From Ruegeria pomeroyi (GTDB taxonomy: Bacteria; Pseudomonadota; Alphaproteobacteria; Rhodobacterales; Rhodobacteraceae): DNA of 64,000 nt. The number at the start of each line of letters is the position of its first letter. The first letter of the stretch is position 1. The notes beneath the pieces were generated by a model. It was not told the DNA's origin. It ran no database searches and was given only the letters and a program-made list of their open reading frames with translations. A program made the position numbers and the translations under genes. The stretch covers positions 372,001 to 436,000 of the forward strand of contig NZ_JAGQAG010000001.1 in NCBI RefSeq assembly GCF_021405525.1. The letters run 5' to 3'. Below, in pieces: positions 44,069-53,302 of this stretch.

Positions 44069-45127
44069 TCACTCAAAGACATCGTCATCGCCAACATGTG
44101 TTTCACGCTTTCGGAACCTGTTCATCAATTCCATCTGCCGCCCCGGTGGAACCGTTCCATAGGAACTGAATGTCGTCAGAACGTCGTCGTGGCCCATGTT
44201 CTGGGACCATGCCTTGAAGTCTTCCGGCGAGCGGCAATGTTCGTTTGCCAGATCAAACATCGTATCCCGCACGCGATGCGGCGAGAAAGGCGGCAGACCT
44301 GCGTCGGTGAATGTCTGTTTGAAAATCTTCGCAGCGCTGGATGCGCTTTTCCACGGCTCCCGTGAAATTCCCACTGCCTCAAACTTGCGGGACATGCCAA
44401 CCGCGACTTTGGTCTTCGGGAACAGCGGATCAGCCGCGCTGAACAGGTGAACCTGCGTCAACTCCGTGGCCCAATCCCGAAGAATATCCTCCGCGAACTC
44501 GCCTAAAGGATAGAAGCTAGTGGAGAAAGATTTGCCAAATTTCGTGTCAACGTATCGACCATCGAATTGCACACACCCGTTCCTGAGGTCGAGGTTGCGC
44601 AAGGGTAATGAAATCGCGGCTCCCTCGCGCGAACCTGTCAGGAACAGGAATGCCAACAGTGCACGGTTTCGACGTTCGATCACTGTGCTTGACGGCATCG
44701 TCTTGATGACATGGCGTGCTTGGGCAGGCGAAGGATGTGGTTTCCACATTGTCCCCCGTCGGGCGTTTTCCGATTTGCGATCCGGCGAAAGATAGTCGGC
44801 ATCCGAGCGGCTGATTTTGGACTTGTAACCGGGCTGATCGGCCATCCAGTAGAAGAACGCCTTCAGTTCGCGCAGGGTGCCATTGGTTGTCGCAGCGGAC
44901 AACGGCGCGCCGGTCCGTTCATTCCGGAGGCCCGCCAAATGACGCTTGAACGACCGTGCGCGTTCGGCATGGAATGCGCGGAAGTCCTTGCTGCTAAGCC
45001 AGTCATCGTAGAGCGTGATTGCTGCAGCGGTCTTGTCGAGGGAAGCCTCGGAAATGCCTTGCGCTTCCTTGCGCCAGAGAAGGTATTTGCGCTTGATGCG
45101 CAGGTTATCCTTGCTGCGTTTTGCCAT
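44069..45127 (-). CDS. Tyrosine recombinase (integrase)
   Basis: 352 aa. The N-terminal SAM-like core-binding domain (SLDKTAAAITLYDDWLSS) is followed by a catalytic domain with Arg167 (TGSREGA), His284-x2-Arg287 (SPHRVRD), His313 (MGHDDV) and Tyr323 (SSYGTV). All active-site residues are present, so it may be functional. The ATG at 45127 overlaps the upstream HTH gene by 23 bp. It ends 6 bp from the convergent QueC-like gene. It likely mobilised part of the island. Confidence 0.87.
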   Translation of the reverse strand: MAKRSKDNLRIKRKYLLWRKEAQGISEASLDKTAAAITLYDDWLSSKDFRAFHAERARSFKRHLAGLRNERTGAPLSAATTNGTLRELKAFFYWMADQPGYKSKISRSDADYLSPDRKSENARRGTMWKPHPSPAQARHVIKTMPSSTVIERRNRALLAFLFLTGSREGAAISLPLRNLDLRNGCVQFDGRYVDTKFGKSFSTSFYPLGEFAEDILRDWATELTQVHLFSAADPLFPKTKVAVGMSRKFEAVGISREPWKSASSAAKIFKQTFTDAGLPPFSPHRVRDTMFDLANEHCRSPEDFKAWSQNMGHDDVLTTFSSYGTVPPGRQMELMNRFRKRETHVGDDDVFE

Positions 45128-45611
45128 GGGTTTGGCCCTTATGCGAAATAGTGACATTTGAACGGGGATCGGCACGGGACACTAATCTTGGGGACGCCTT
45201 CTGAATCGTCACCTCGATTTTTGCCCGTATTGCCTCAAGGTCGACCCGTTTGACGACCTTGTTCATCAGCGCGCCACACTCGGGGCACAGGCCGGTCAAA
45301 CGTCCCGTTTCTGGCGTTTGCTGTGTAAAATCGGCGATCTTGCCGTCAGGTTCGCGCGGGGCCTTGCACCCGAGGCAAAAGCAATGATGCAGGACTAATT
45401 TGGCGGTGATCGTGGTGTGACGAGCACCGAGAAAAGCCTTGAGGTCCTTTCCCTCGATCAGCCACGGTTTCTTGGTCGTTTCCGCGCGAAGACTTCCGGC
45501 CTTGATCCAGCGGATGACGGTCTGCCGGTGGCAGCCCAACGCACACGCGATCTCCCAAACGTCATAGACACGATGCGTTTTGATCCTGTTTGCGGGAAAT
45601 TTCTTGGCCAT
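45105..45611 (-). CDS. HTH protein with zinc-ribbon cysteines, excisionase-like
   Basis: 168 aa. The N-terminal HTH_17/MerR-like fold is VYDVWEIACALGCHRQTVIRWIKAG followed by PWLIEGKDLKAFLG. A CxxC pair (CFCLGC) and a second one (CPECGAL) could form a zinc ribbon. This plan fits an excisionase or a recombination directionality factor. It lies between a smaller HTH gene and the integrase, overlapping both. GGAG lies 8 bp before the ATG. Confidence 0.75.
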   Translation of the reverse strand: MAKKFPANRIKTHRVYDVWEIACALGCHRQTVIRWIKAGSLRAETTKKPWLIEGKDLKAFLGARHTTITAKLVLHHCFCLGCKAPREPDGKIADFTQQTPETGRLTGLCPECGALMNKVVKRVDLEAIRAKIEVTIQKASPRLVSRADPRSNVTISHKGQTHGKTQQG

Positions 45612-45814
45612 TACCGTCGCTCCGACGAAAGCGGGCCATGCGTGTTTTGGCAAAGATGATCAGCTTCAAAGGCCTCGACATCGGCCTCATCATATATGAC
45701 ACGCGCGCCGATCTTGAGAAATTTCGGCCCTTTCCCAAGCCATCTCCACTGCTCCAGTGTGCGAGGTGAAATGTGCCAGCGATCTGCGAGTTGGACCTGA
45801 GTAATCTTTGCCAT
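45611..45814 (-). CDS. Small AlpA/excisionase-like HTH protein
   Basis: 67 aa. The whole protein is a single winged HTH of the AlpA/Xis type: VQLADRWHISPRTLEQWRWL followed by KFLKIGARVIYDEADVEAFE. The ATG has AAAGGAAACGTC upstream, and the stop overlaps the next start by TAATG. First gene of the minus-strand HTH-HTH-integrase operon. It probably controls excision direction or the integrase promoter. Confidence 0.8.
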   Translation of the reverse strand: MAKITQVQLADRWHISPRTLEQWRWLGKGPKFLKIGARVIYDEADVEAFEADHLCQNTHGPLSSERR

Positions 45815-46105
45815 GACGTTTCCTTTCGTCTCGCTGCGAACCACCGATCTGCGGGACGCTTCTGTGACAAAAGATGCAGTTCTGCGCGCCGTATATCTGT
45901 GGACAACACGGGAAAAGTCGTGACTCCTTGGTCGTCAACCACTTGTTTTTAATTGCACTTGCCGAACAAGATGTGACGTGTTGCCGAAAGGTGTGACCGA
46001 TGGCTGCGACCCATCGCTCTGGATACATTCGCTAGTGCAACTCTTGCGTGAAACGCCTAGCGTGAGTTGGATAGAGCGGTAGTGATCTTAATTGGAACAG
46101 TGCAG

Positions 46106-49100
46106 ATGTCTTCAGACCTCTCCGATCTCATCCTTTCCCTGACCCCCGAAGATGGCTCGTCCATCGGCAACGGCGCGATGCTTGCGCGCCTGCGGGACCA
46201 TATCCCGACGCTGACTGACGAGGCCTATGAGGCCGCGCGGGATGCGCTGATCGACGATGGCACGTTGGGTCGCGGCAAGGGGCGTGGTGGTTCGGTGTAT
46301 CGGGCGGATGTGGCCGATCTGGAACTGACGGCTCCGGTGGCGAAGGAACCCAAGGCCACCACCGGCACCCGAAAAAAGGTCAGCCGCAAGTCGGATGAGC
46401 CGACCGAGGTGCTGTCGTATCGACATGGCGAAACGCGGGTGAACAACCCCGAGGTGGGGATGGTCCATGCGGACACCGACCCGGATGGTGAGAAATCCAC
46501 CTGGGCCTATGACCCGCATCTGGACCCGGTGCTGAACTTTGACAGCGCGCGGGGGGCGATTGAGACGTTGATCGACGAGGCGCTGGCCAGTGACGATCCG
46601 GTGCGGATGAAGGACGCGCTGACGGAACTCAAACGTTTGCAAGCCCCTTACCTGAACTGGACGGGCAAGGCAGAGAAGACGAGCTTTGAGGTCGATACCG
46701 TCTCGCTCCATGTCCATGAACGGGTGGACCCGGCGACGATCCTGGCGAATGCGGCCAAGCGGCTGAAGGGGCAGGATGCGGCGACGCAGTGGCGGCAGCC
46801 GGACCTGTTCGCCGCCCCGTTCGAGAACCTGCCGCTGCGCCAGGCGCTGGATTTCTACCACCACGAAAAGGGCTGGTCGAACCGGCTGGTGGCGGGGGAC
46901 AGCCTGCTGGTGATGAACTCGCTTCTGACCAAGGAGAGCATGGGCGGCAAGGTGCAGATGATCTATATCGACCCGCCCTATGGCATCAAATACGGGTCGA
47001 ACTTTCAGCCCTTCACCAACAAACGCGACGTGAAGGACCGGTCAGACGCCGACCTGACGCAAGAGCCAGAGATGATCAAGGCGTTCCGGGATACCTGGGA
47101 GTTGGGCATTCATTCCTACCTCACCTACCTGCGCGACCGGCTGATGCTGGCGCGGGAATTGCTGAACGAGAGCGGGTCGGTGTTTGTGCAGATTTCGGAT
47201 GAGAATGTACATCATGTAAGAGAATTGATGGACGAAGTATTCGGACCTGAAAATCAGCTTGGCTTCATAAGCTACCATACGACAAGCAGCCAAACGTCGG
47301 CTTACCTTGCTTCAGTTGGGGATTATCTTCTTTGGTATGGCCGCGATCGGTCAAAAGCAAAATTCAATCGCCTTTACATGGAAAAGGCGGATGAAAGCGG
47401 TCAGTATCGTTACGAAGACGAAAATGGCCGATTTTTCCGCTACTCAGATTTCACATCTCAGTCTGGCGGGTCTTCGACAATATTTGAGCACTCCCACAAA
47501 GGCATGACTTTCGAGCCCAAGAAGGGCGGTTACAAGACAAACACGATGGGTGCGTCTCGCCTGGAAAAATCGAATAGGTTGATGGGAGGCGGGAACACCC
47601 TTTCTTATATCCGTTATCTGGATGATTTTCCTGCAACGCCGATAGATGCCACTTGGACTGACACCCGGATAAGTGGTTTCTCCGACCCAAAGCGTTACGT
47701 AGTTCAAACGGGTCTCAAGGTAGTCGAACGCTGCCTCCTGATGACAACCGATCCAGGCGATCTGGTGCTCGATCCGACTTGCGGCTCGGGCACCACCGCT
47801 TTCGTCGCCGAGAAATGGGGGCGACGCTGGATCACCTGCGACACCTCCCGCGTGGCGATTACACTTGCCAAGCAGCGGCTGATGACCGCCAGTTTCGATT
47901 ATTACGCCCTGCGCTATCCCCATGAAGGGCTGAAGGGCGGGTTCGATTATGAAACCGTCCCGCATATCACGCTGAAATCCATCGCCAACAACCCCGACAT
48001 CGACACGATCTATGACGAGGATCACCCAAAGATCACGGCGGCGCTGGACGATCTGAACGCCGCGCTCACATCCGCGCCCCCGCTGCCGATCAAGCCCACC
48101 CAAGGCTATCGCAAAGGCAAGCAGGTTTCCTTCCGCGATGGCGACGTGCTGGAAGAATGGGAGGTGCCCTTTGACCTGCCCGCCGATTGGCCCGAGGCGG
48201 CCAAGGCCCCGTTCGAGGTCTTCCACAAAGCCCGTCAGGCCATGCAGCGCCGCATGGATCAGTCCATCGCCGATCACGCCGATCAGGAAACGCTCTACGA
48301 CAAGCCCCGCCCCGACAAAAACAAGCTGCGCATCACTGGCCCGTTCAGTGTCGAGGCTGTGCCCGCGCCAACCGTGCTCTCACTCGACGAAAGCCTGCCT
48401 GCGGAAGAGGCCGACAGCACAGTCGCCCGCTCTGGCGAAACCTCGCGCCAATCGCTCTGGCGCGATGAGCTGTTGAAAACCGGCGTGCGCGGCAAGGGCG
48501 GCAACATGATGCGCTTTGCCGAGTTCGAGGTGATCCCCGGCACCAAGTTCCTTCATGCCAGTGGATCGGTCGCCGACACAGGCGAGCGCGTGGTGGTCAG
48601 TTTCGGCCCCGAACACGCCGCACTTGAGCAGCGCCAGGTCGAAGAGGCAATGAACGAAGCCTACACGCTGATGCCCAAGCCCAAGTTCCTGCTGTTCTGT
48701 GCCTTCACCTTCGACCCGGAGGCCGCCAAGGACATCGACGAGATGAACGTGCCCGGTATGACCTTCCTCAAGGTGCAGATGAACACGGACCTGCTGACCG
48801 AGGACCTGAAAAAGGCGCGATCCTCAAACCAGTCCTTCTGGCTGATGGGCCAGCCCGAGATCGAGGTGCGCAAGCGCAAGGACGGGATGTGGGAGGTCGA
48901 GGTGCATGGCTTTGACTACTTCAACCCCAAGACCGGCGAGATCGAGGGCGGCGGCACCAAGCAGATCGCCATGTGGTCGCTGGATACGGATTACGATCAA
49001 CGCTCGCTCATGCCACACCAGGTGTTCTTTCCCATGGCCGACGCCAAGGGGGGGTGGAACCGGTTGAAAAAGACGATCCGGGCGGAGTTGGACGAGGACC

Positions 49101-49225
49101 TGCTGGAGCAGTTCCACGGTACGGTGTCGCTGCCCTTCGAGGCCGGGGACAACAAGCGGATCGCGGTGAAGATCGTGGATGATCGGGGGATCGAGTCCCT
49201 CAAGATAGTCGCGCTGGAGGGATAA
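46106..49225 (+). CDS. mod: Type III restriction-modification DNA methyltransferase (Mod)
   Basis: 1039 aa. An N-terminal winged helix (IGNGAMLARLRDHIPTLTDE) is followed by motif IV DPPYG at residues 289-293 and motif I DPTCGSG at 556-562. This order places it in the beta group of amino-methyltransferases, as in type III Mod. The region between them (about 370-540) is where target recognition sits and is AT-richer than its surroundings. The long C-terminal part is unusual for Mod. It methylates one strand of a short asymmetric site. The res gene starts 3 bp downstream. Confidence 0.88.
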   Translation: MSSDLSDLILSLTPEDGSSIGNGAMLARLRDHIPTLTDEAYEAARDALIDDGTLGRGKGRGGSVYRADVADLELTAPVAKEPKATTGTRKKVSRKSDEPTEVLSYRHGETRVNNPEVGMVHADTDPDGEKSTWAYDPHLDPVLNFDSARGAIETLIDEALASDDPVRMKDALTELKRLQAPYLNWTGKAEKTSFEVDTVSLHVHERVDPATILANAAKRLKGQDAATQWRQPDLFAAPFENLPLRQALDFYHHEKGWSNRLVAGDSLLVMNSLLTKESMGGKVQMIYIDPPYGIKYGSNFQPFTNKRDVKDRSDADLTQEPEMIKAFRDTWELGIHSYLTYLRDRLMLARELLNESGSVFVQISDENVHHVRELMDEVFGPENQLGFISYHTTSSQTSAYLASVGDYLLWYGRDRSKAKFNRLYMEKADESGQYRYEDENGRFFRYSDFTSQSGGSSTIFEHSHKGMTFEPKKGGYKTNTMGASRLEKSNRLMGGGNTLSYIRYLDDFPATPIDATWTDTRISGFSDPKRYVVQTGLKVVERCLLMTTDPGDLVLDPTCGSGTTAFVAEKWGRRWITCDTSRVAITLAKQRLMTASFDYYALRYPHEGLKGGFDYETVPHITLKSIANNPDIDTIYDEDHPKITAALDDLNAALTSAPPLPIKPTQGYRKGKQVSFRDGDVLEEWEVPFDLPADWPEAAKAPFEVFHKARQAMQRRMDQSIADHADQETLYDKPRPDKNKLRITGPFSVEAVPAPTVLSLDESLPAEEADSTVARSGETSRQSLWRDELLKTGVRGKGGNMMRFAEFEVIPGTKFLHASGSVADTGERVVVSFGPEHAALEQRQVEEAMNEAYTLMPKPKFLLFCAFTFDPEAAKDIDEMNVPGMTFLKVQMNTDLLTEDLKKARSSNQSFWLMGQPEIEVRKRKDGMWEVEVHGFDYFNPKTGEIEGGGTKQIAMWSLDTDYDQRSLMPHQVFFPMADAKGGWNRLKKTIRAELDEDLLEQFHGTVSLPFEAGDNKRIAVKIVDDRGIESLKIVALEG

Positions 49226-49228
49226 GCC

Positions 49229-52009
49229 ATGTCCCTGATCATCAACCGCCCGTGGGAGCGGCCTGAGCAACACTGGGTCGAGGGCAAAGGCGGCAAGCTG
49301 GAGATCAAGCCGGAGCGGCGGCCAGCGAGTTACGAGGTCTTTGATGCGCGCAACAACACCAAGCGGACAGAAGTGCTGGCCATGGTCAACACGATCCGCG
49401 ACCGCGTGGATCAGTGGCGTGAGGATGGCTATCCCGGCATCACCATCGTGACGCGCAAGCTGTTGGAGCATTGGCACGACGAGGACGCGCGCCAGCATCC
49501 GTTCTATTTCTGCCAGTTGGAAGCGATTGAGACGCTGATCTGGTGGGTCGAAGGCGCGGAAGCCTACAAGCAGGGCATTCATATCCCCGGCGATGGCGGT
49601 GCGTGGGAACGGCTGTGCAACAAGATGGCCACCGGCGCGGGCAAGACCACGGTGATGGCGATGATCATCACTTGGCAGGTGCTGAACGCGCTGACCTATC
49701 CGAAACGGAACAAGGATTTCAGCCGCGCGGTGTTCATCGTCGCACCGGGGCTGACCGTGAAGGGCCGGTTGCAGGTGCTGATGCCTTCTGAGGGCAGCTA
49801 TTACGACGAATTCAACCTTTGCCCGTCCGAGTCTATGCGCCAGAAGCTAAACCAGGCGGAGGTGCTGATCGAAAACTGGCACACCCTGATGCCGCTGAAG
49901 GAACAGGACCGGTCCGTCGTCAAGAAGGGCAAGGAATCCGACGAGGCCTTCACGCGCCGCGTTCTGGGCAAACTGGCCGCACACAAGGATATTATCGTCA
50001 TCAACGACGAGGCGCATCACGCCTATCGTAAGCCGCCGGAAGTCAAGATATCGAAGAAGCAGGCCGAGGAACAGGGCATCGACCTCGACGAGGCTACGCG
50101 GTGGATCGAAGGTCTGGACCGCATCCACAGGACGCGGCGCATCCAACGTTGCTTCGACCTCTCCGCTACGCCCTTCGCGCCCACCGGCAAGGCCAGCACT
50201 GACACTGCGTTGTTTGACTGGATCATTTCGGACTTCGGGTTGAATGACGCGATTGAGGCCGGGCTGGTGAAAACGCCCCGTGTCGTGGTGCGAGATGATG
50301 CGCTGCCAGATTCAAAGACGTTGCAGTCGAAGCTCTACCATATCTACCGCGACAAGTCGGTCTCTGAGGACCTGAACCGAGCCAAGGCCGAACCGCATGA
50401 GGCGTTGCCAAAACTCGTGCAGGATGCCTACACGCTTCTTGGGGCAGATTGGCGTGAGACGGCAAAGGATTGGGCGGAAGCCGGGCATCATTCCCCGCCG
50501 GTCATGCTAACGGTCTGCAATCGGACAGAAACTGCCGCCCGGATTGAGCACTACTTTAACCAGGGCGATGCCCATTGGCCCGAATTGCAGGCCCCGAATA
50601 GGACCTTACGCGTGGACTCGAAGGTTCTGGACAAGGCGGAAATCGGTGAGGCGGCGACCTCCGACAAAGCCTACGATCAGCGGCTTCAGGACATCGTGGA
50701 AGCATCTGACATACCGGAAACCCGGAAACGGCAGTTGAGCGGCCTAAAGAAGGAAGAGCTGCTCCGCGAGATCATCGACAATGTCGGCAAGCGCGGTCAG
50801 GCCGGGCAAGACCTCCAGAACGTGATTTCCGTAGCGATGCTATCTGAAGGATGGGATGCGAAGAACGTCACACATATCATGGGCTTGCGCGCATTCACGT
50901 CGCAATTGTTGTGCGAACAGGTCGTTGGACGAGGCCTTCGGCGGGTTTCCTATGACACCGACGAGAGTGGTCTTTTTTTACCGGAGTACGTGAATGTCTT
51001 TGGCGTTCCCCTTTCGATCTCCGAAGCTGGGGAACCCGGTGAAGCGCCACCTCCGCCTAAGCCAACAACACAGATTGAAGTCATTCCTGAACGCGCCAAT
51101 TTGGAGATCAAGTGGCCGAACGTGGTTCGTGTCGAGTCGGTTGTCCGCCGCGAATTGTCCGTCGAATGGTCAGACGTTGAGACGCTTACGCTTGATCCTG
51201 CCTCCACGCCCATCAGTGCGGACCTAGCCCCTGCTCTGGGCGGTGCAACCGACATGGGCAAAGTTTCCTCGATTGACTTGGAAAAGCTTCCGGACGGCTT
51301 CAGGCTTCAACGCCTCGTGTTTCAAGCAGCCCGAAAGGGGTTCGCAGGCCTGAAGCATAGCTTCAAAGGGTCGGAAGACCTGCTTGCAGCTCAGCTTGTC
51401 CGAATCGTTGAGGAATTCATCGAATCCGGAGCGCTGCAAGTTCCGTCGCTCTTCCACTCCGATCCTTTAAGGCGTCGCATACTGATTGCTCTCAACATCG
51501 ATCTGGTTGTTCAGCACCTCATGCAAAGCGTTTTTGAGCAGAACAGGACAAAGTTGACGCCGATCTTCGACGAAGAAAACCCAATCGGCTCCACGGGACA
51601 GATGCGCACTTGGTACACGACCAAGCCCAATTTTCCTGCCGTTAAGTCACATATCAGCCATTTGGTGGGGGACTCTTCTTGGGAGGGACATGCCGCCAAT
51701 ACTTTTGAAGAATCAGGTGACGTACTGGCCTACGCGAAGAACGACCACCTCGGGTTTCAAATTCAGTATTTGTGGTCCGGTTCTCGGCGGCGATACATTC
51801 CTGATTTTCTAGTGAAACTCACGTGTGGCAAGATGTTGGCGCTGGAAATCAAAGGTACTGACAGCCCACAGAACAAGGCAAAAAGAGACGCTTTGGCGGA
51901 GTGGGTGGAGGCGGTCAATTCCTTGGGAGGATTTGGTGTCTGGTCGTGGGATGTGGCGTTTCAACCAAGTTCATTGAACGACATTATTCAGCGTCATTCC
52001 GAAGTCTGA
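49229..52009 (+). CDS. res: Type III restriction endonuclease, helicase-nuclease subunit (Res)
   Basis: 926 aa. The SF2 helicase core has Walker A ATGAGKT (134-140) and DEAH (260-263, VINDEAHHAY); motif VI is in CEQVVGRGLRRVSYD. The C-terminal PD-(D/E)xK nuclease is readable as YIPDFLVKL followed by LALEIKGTDS. It acts with Mod on unmethylated sites by ATP-driven sliding. Codon use becomes more AT-rich from about 50.6 kb, like the middle of mod. No frameshift was seen. Confidence 0.88.
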   Translation: MSLIINRPWERPEQHWVEGKGGKLEIKPERRPASYEVFDARNNTKRTEVLAMVNTIRDRVDQWREDGYPGITIVTRKLLEHWHDEDARQHPFYFCQLEAIETLIWWVEGAEAYKQGIHIPGDGGAWERLCNKMATGAGKTTVMAMIITWQVLNALTYPKRNKDFSRAVFIVAPGLTVKGRLQVLMPSEGSYYDEFNLCPSESMRQKLNQAEVLIENWHTLMPLKEQDRSVVKKGKESDEAFTRRVLGKLAAHKDIIVINDEAHHAYRKPPEVKISKKQAEEQGIDLDEATRWIEGLDRIHRTRRIQRCFDLSATPFAPTGKASTDTALFDWIISDFGLNDAIEAGLVKTPRVVVRDDALPDSKTLQSKLYHIYRDKSVSEDLNRAKAEPHEALPKLVQDAYTLLGADWRETAKDWAEAGHHSPPVMLTVCNRTETAARIEHYFNQGDAHWPELQAPNRTLRVDSKVLDKAEIGEAATSDKAYDQRLQDIVEASDIPETRKRQLSGLKKEELLREIIDNVGKRGQAGQDLQNVISVAMLSEGWDAKNVTHIMGLRAFTSQLLCEQVVGRGLRRVSYDTDESGLFLPEYVNVFGVPLSISEAGEPGEAPPPPKPTTQIEVIPERANLEIKWPNVVRVESVVRRELSVEWSDVETLTLDPASTPISADLAPALGGATDMGKVSSIDLEKLPDGFRLQRLVFQAARKGFAGLKHSFKGSEDLLAAQLVRIVEEFIESGALQVPSLFHSDPLRRRILIALNIDLVVQHLMQSVFEQNRTKLTPIFDEENPIGSTGQMRTWYTTKPNFPAVKSHISHLVGDSSWEGHAANTFEESGDVLAYAKNDHLGFQIQYLWSGSRRRYIPDFLVKLTCGKMLALEIKGTDSPQNKAKRDALAEWVEAVNSLGGFGVWSWDVAFQPSSLNDIIQRHSEV

Positions 52010-52038
52010 TCTGGTGATGCTGGGATCAATACTATGAG

Positions 52039-52740
52039 CTAAGACATTTTCTTTGCCATGACTTCAGCGGCATCGCGCAATGGATCATCAGCCAGATGCG
52101 CGTAGCGCTGCGTTGTAAGCGGGTTCGTGTGCCCTAAGAGCCGACCGACCACTGGCAAGCTTAGGCCGCTTGAAACCAAGTGTGATGCGTGGGTATGCCG
52201 ATTGTCGTGGATGCGATAATCTGAAAGCTCGGCGTTGGTCGTGATGCTGTGCCAAAAGCGCTTTAGTTCTTTAAGTGGCTGATTGGGTGTCTTGCCGGGG
52301 AAAACAAACGGTTGCTCAATGTTTGCGGTCTCTTTTATTGACTGGAGCAGCGTGATCGCCGCGCCAGAAAGCGGCAGGTGTTCGGTGCGTTTCTGCTTCG
52401 TGTGATGTGAAGGTTTGATCCAGACGCCCCGGAAAAGATCGAAATCGTCCCATCTGGCGGTCAGGACTTCGCCAATTCGCGCGCCGGTCAGAAGTTGCAA
52501 GCGGATGGCATTGGCAGCGTTCTGATTCGGGTGTTCATTTAGAGCTCCGATAAGTCGGGTCAGTTCAACATCAGAGAGCCAGCGATAGCGTTTTTGTTCG
52601 GGGAAACGCTCGACGCCCTTGGCGGGGTTGTCGTGCCTCCATCCCCAACGGACAGACAAGGCAAACATCTTAGAAAGTAGGGCCAGCGTTCGGTTTGCCG
52701 CCGATGCGCCCGACCGCCAGCACCAGCGCCGGATCGACAC
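52039..52740 (-). pseudogene. Truncated tyrosine integrase (catalytic domain only)
   Basis: The 233-aa frame keeps Arg88 (TGARIGE), His178-x2-Arg181 (IHDNRHTH), His204 (LLGHTNP) and Tyr213 (QRYAHL), but the DNA-binding half is missing: integrase-like sequence begins at ANRTLALLSKMF. Normal members are about 400 aa. The first 15 codons come from the fused mobC remnant. It is likely inactive on its own and is a scar of a second integration event at tRNA-Arg. Confidence 0.8.
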
Positions 52741-52959
52741 GCGGCACTGGCTTCCGGCGGCGCGCCTCGGTCAGGCCAAGCGCCTCGCGCAGGAGCGTTG
52801 CGGCGGGCAGGCCAGCGGCCTCGGCCTTGGCGCGCAGTTCGGCCTTCTCGGTGGCCGTGCAACGGAAGACGAAAGTCTCCGTCAGCGGCTCCTTTGCGCG
52901 GGTCTTGCCCGCGCCGGTGGGGTTCGAAGGGGCGGCTTCCGGCGCGGTCGTCTTGTCAT
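52670..52959 (-). pseudogene. Broken mobC-like relaxosome gene fused to the integrase remnant
   Basis: Reading back from 52959, one frame gives DKTTAPEAAPSNPTGAGKTR, then FVFRCTATEKAELRAKAEAA and PALVLAVGRIGG, which resembles MobC/ribbon-helix-helix mobilisation proteins. The expected GGNLNQIAR that should follow is lost: the frame runs into the integrase fragment and stops. The ATG at 52957-52959 (RBS GAGGAGAAG) is one base out of frame with the rest, so a one-base deletion is also likely. Truncated and frameshifted. Confidence 0.7.
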
Positions 52960-53108
52960 GGTCTTCTCCTCGCTCGCAGCATCATGCTGCTGTTGCGCGG
53001 AAAATCCACTTATCCCGGCTGTTCAGTTTTCCGGAACCGTCTCTCGCGGGGCTTTCCGCATGCTTCTGCACAACGTTTTGTAAATATGCCATATTTTTCA
53101 GGTAGTTT

Positions 53109-53185
53109 TGGTGACCCCGGCAGGATTCGAACCTGCAACCTGCCCCTTAGGAGGGGGCTGCTCTATCCAATTGAGCCACGGGGCC
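53109..53185 (-). tRNA. tRNA-Arg (anticodon CCT)
   Basis: 77 nt. The acceptor GGCCCCG pairs with CGGGGTC with one wobble, then discriminator A and CCA. The anticodon loop CTCCTAA gives anticodon CCT; the T-arm is CAGGTTCGAATCCTG. Its 3' end (53109) faces the island with the truncated integrase about 370 bp away, which makes it a plausible integration site. Confidence 0.96.
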
Positions 53186-53302
53186 GCCGCCCCCCTCTCT
53201 ACCGAGGTTTGACAGGCTTGTCATCGGTCTATCGGTAGCAGTTGAACCTTGCCTGCCGTTCGCGCTAGCATCATCGCAAAACCCATTGAAGCAGGTGCCC
53301 CC

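Noticed and set aside
52039-52740. Functional second integrase
   Set aside because: Catalytic residues are intact, but the DNA-binding half is missing and the 5' end belongs to another gene.
41323-53108. Prophage
   Set aside because: There are integrases and small HTH genes but no capsid, terminase, tail or lysis genes.
41323-53108. att direct repeat duplicating a tRNA 3' end
   Set aside because: Both tRNAs share only the generic T-arm sequence; no longer duplicate of either end was found by eye inside the island or at the opposite border.
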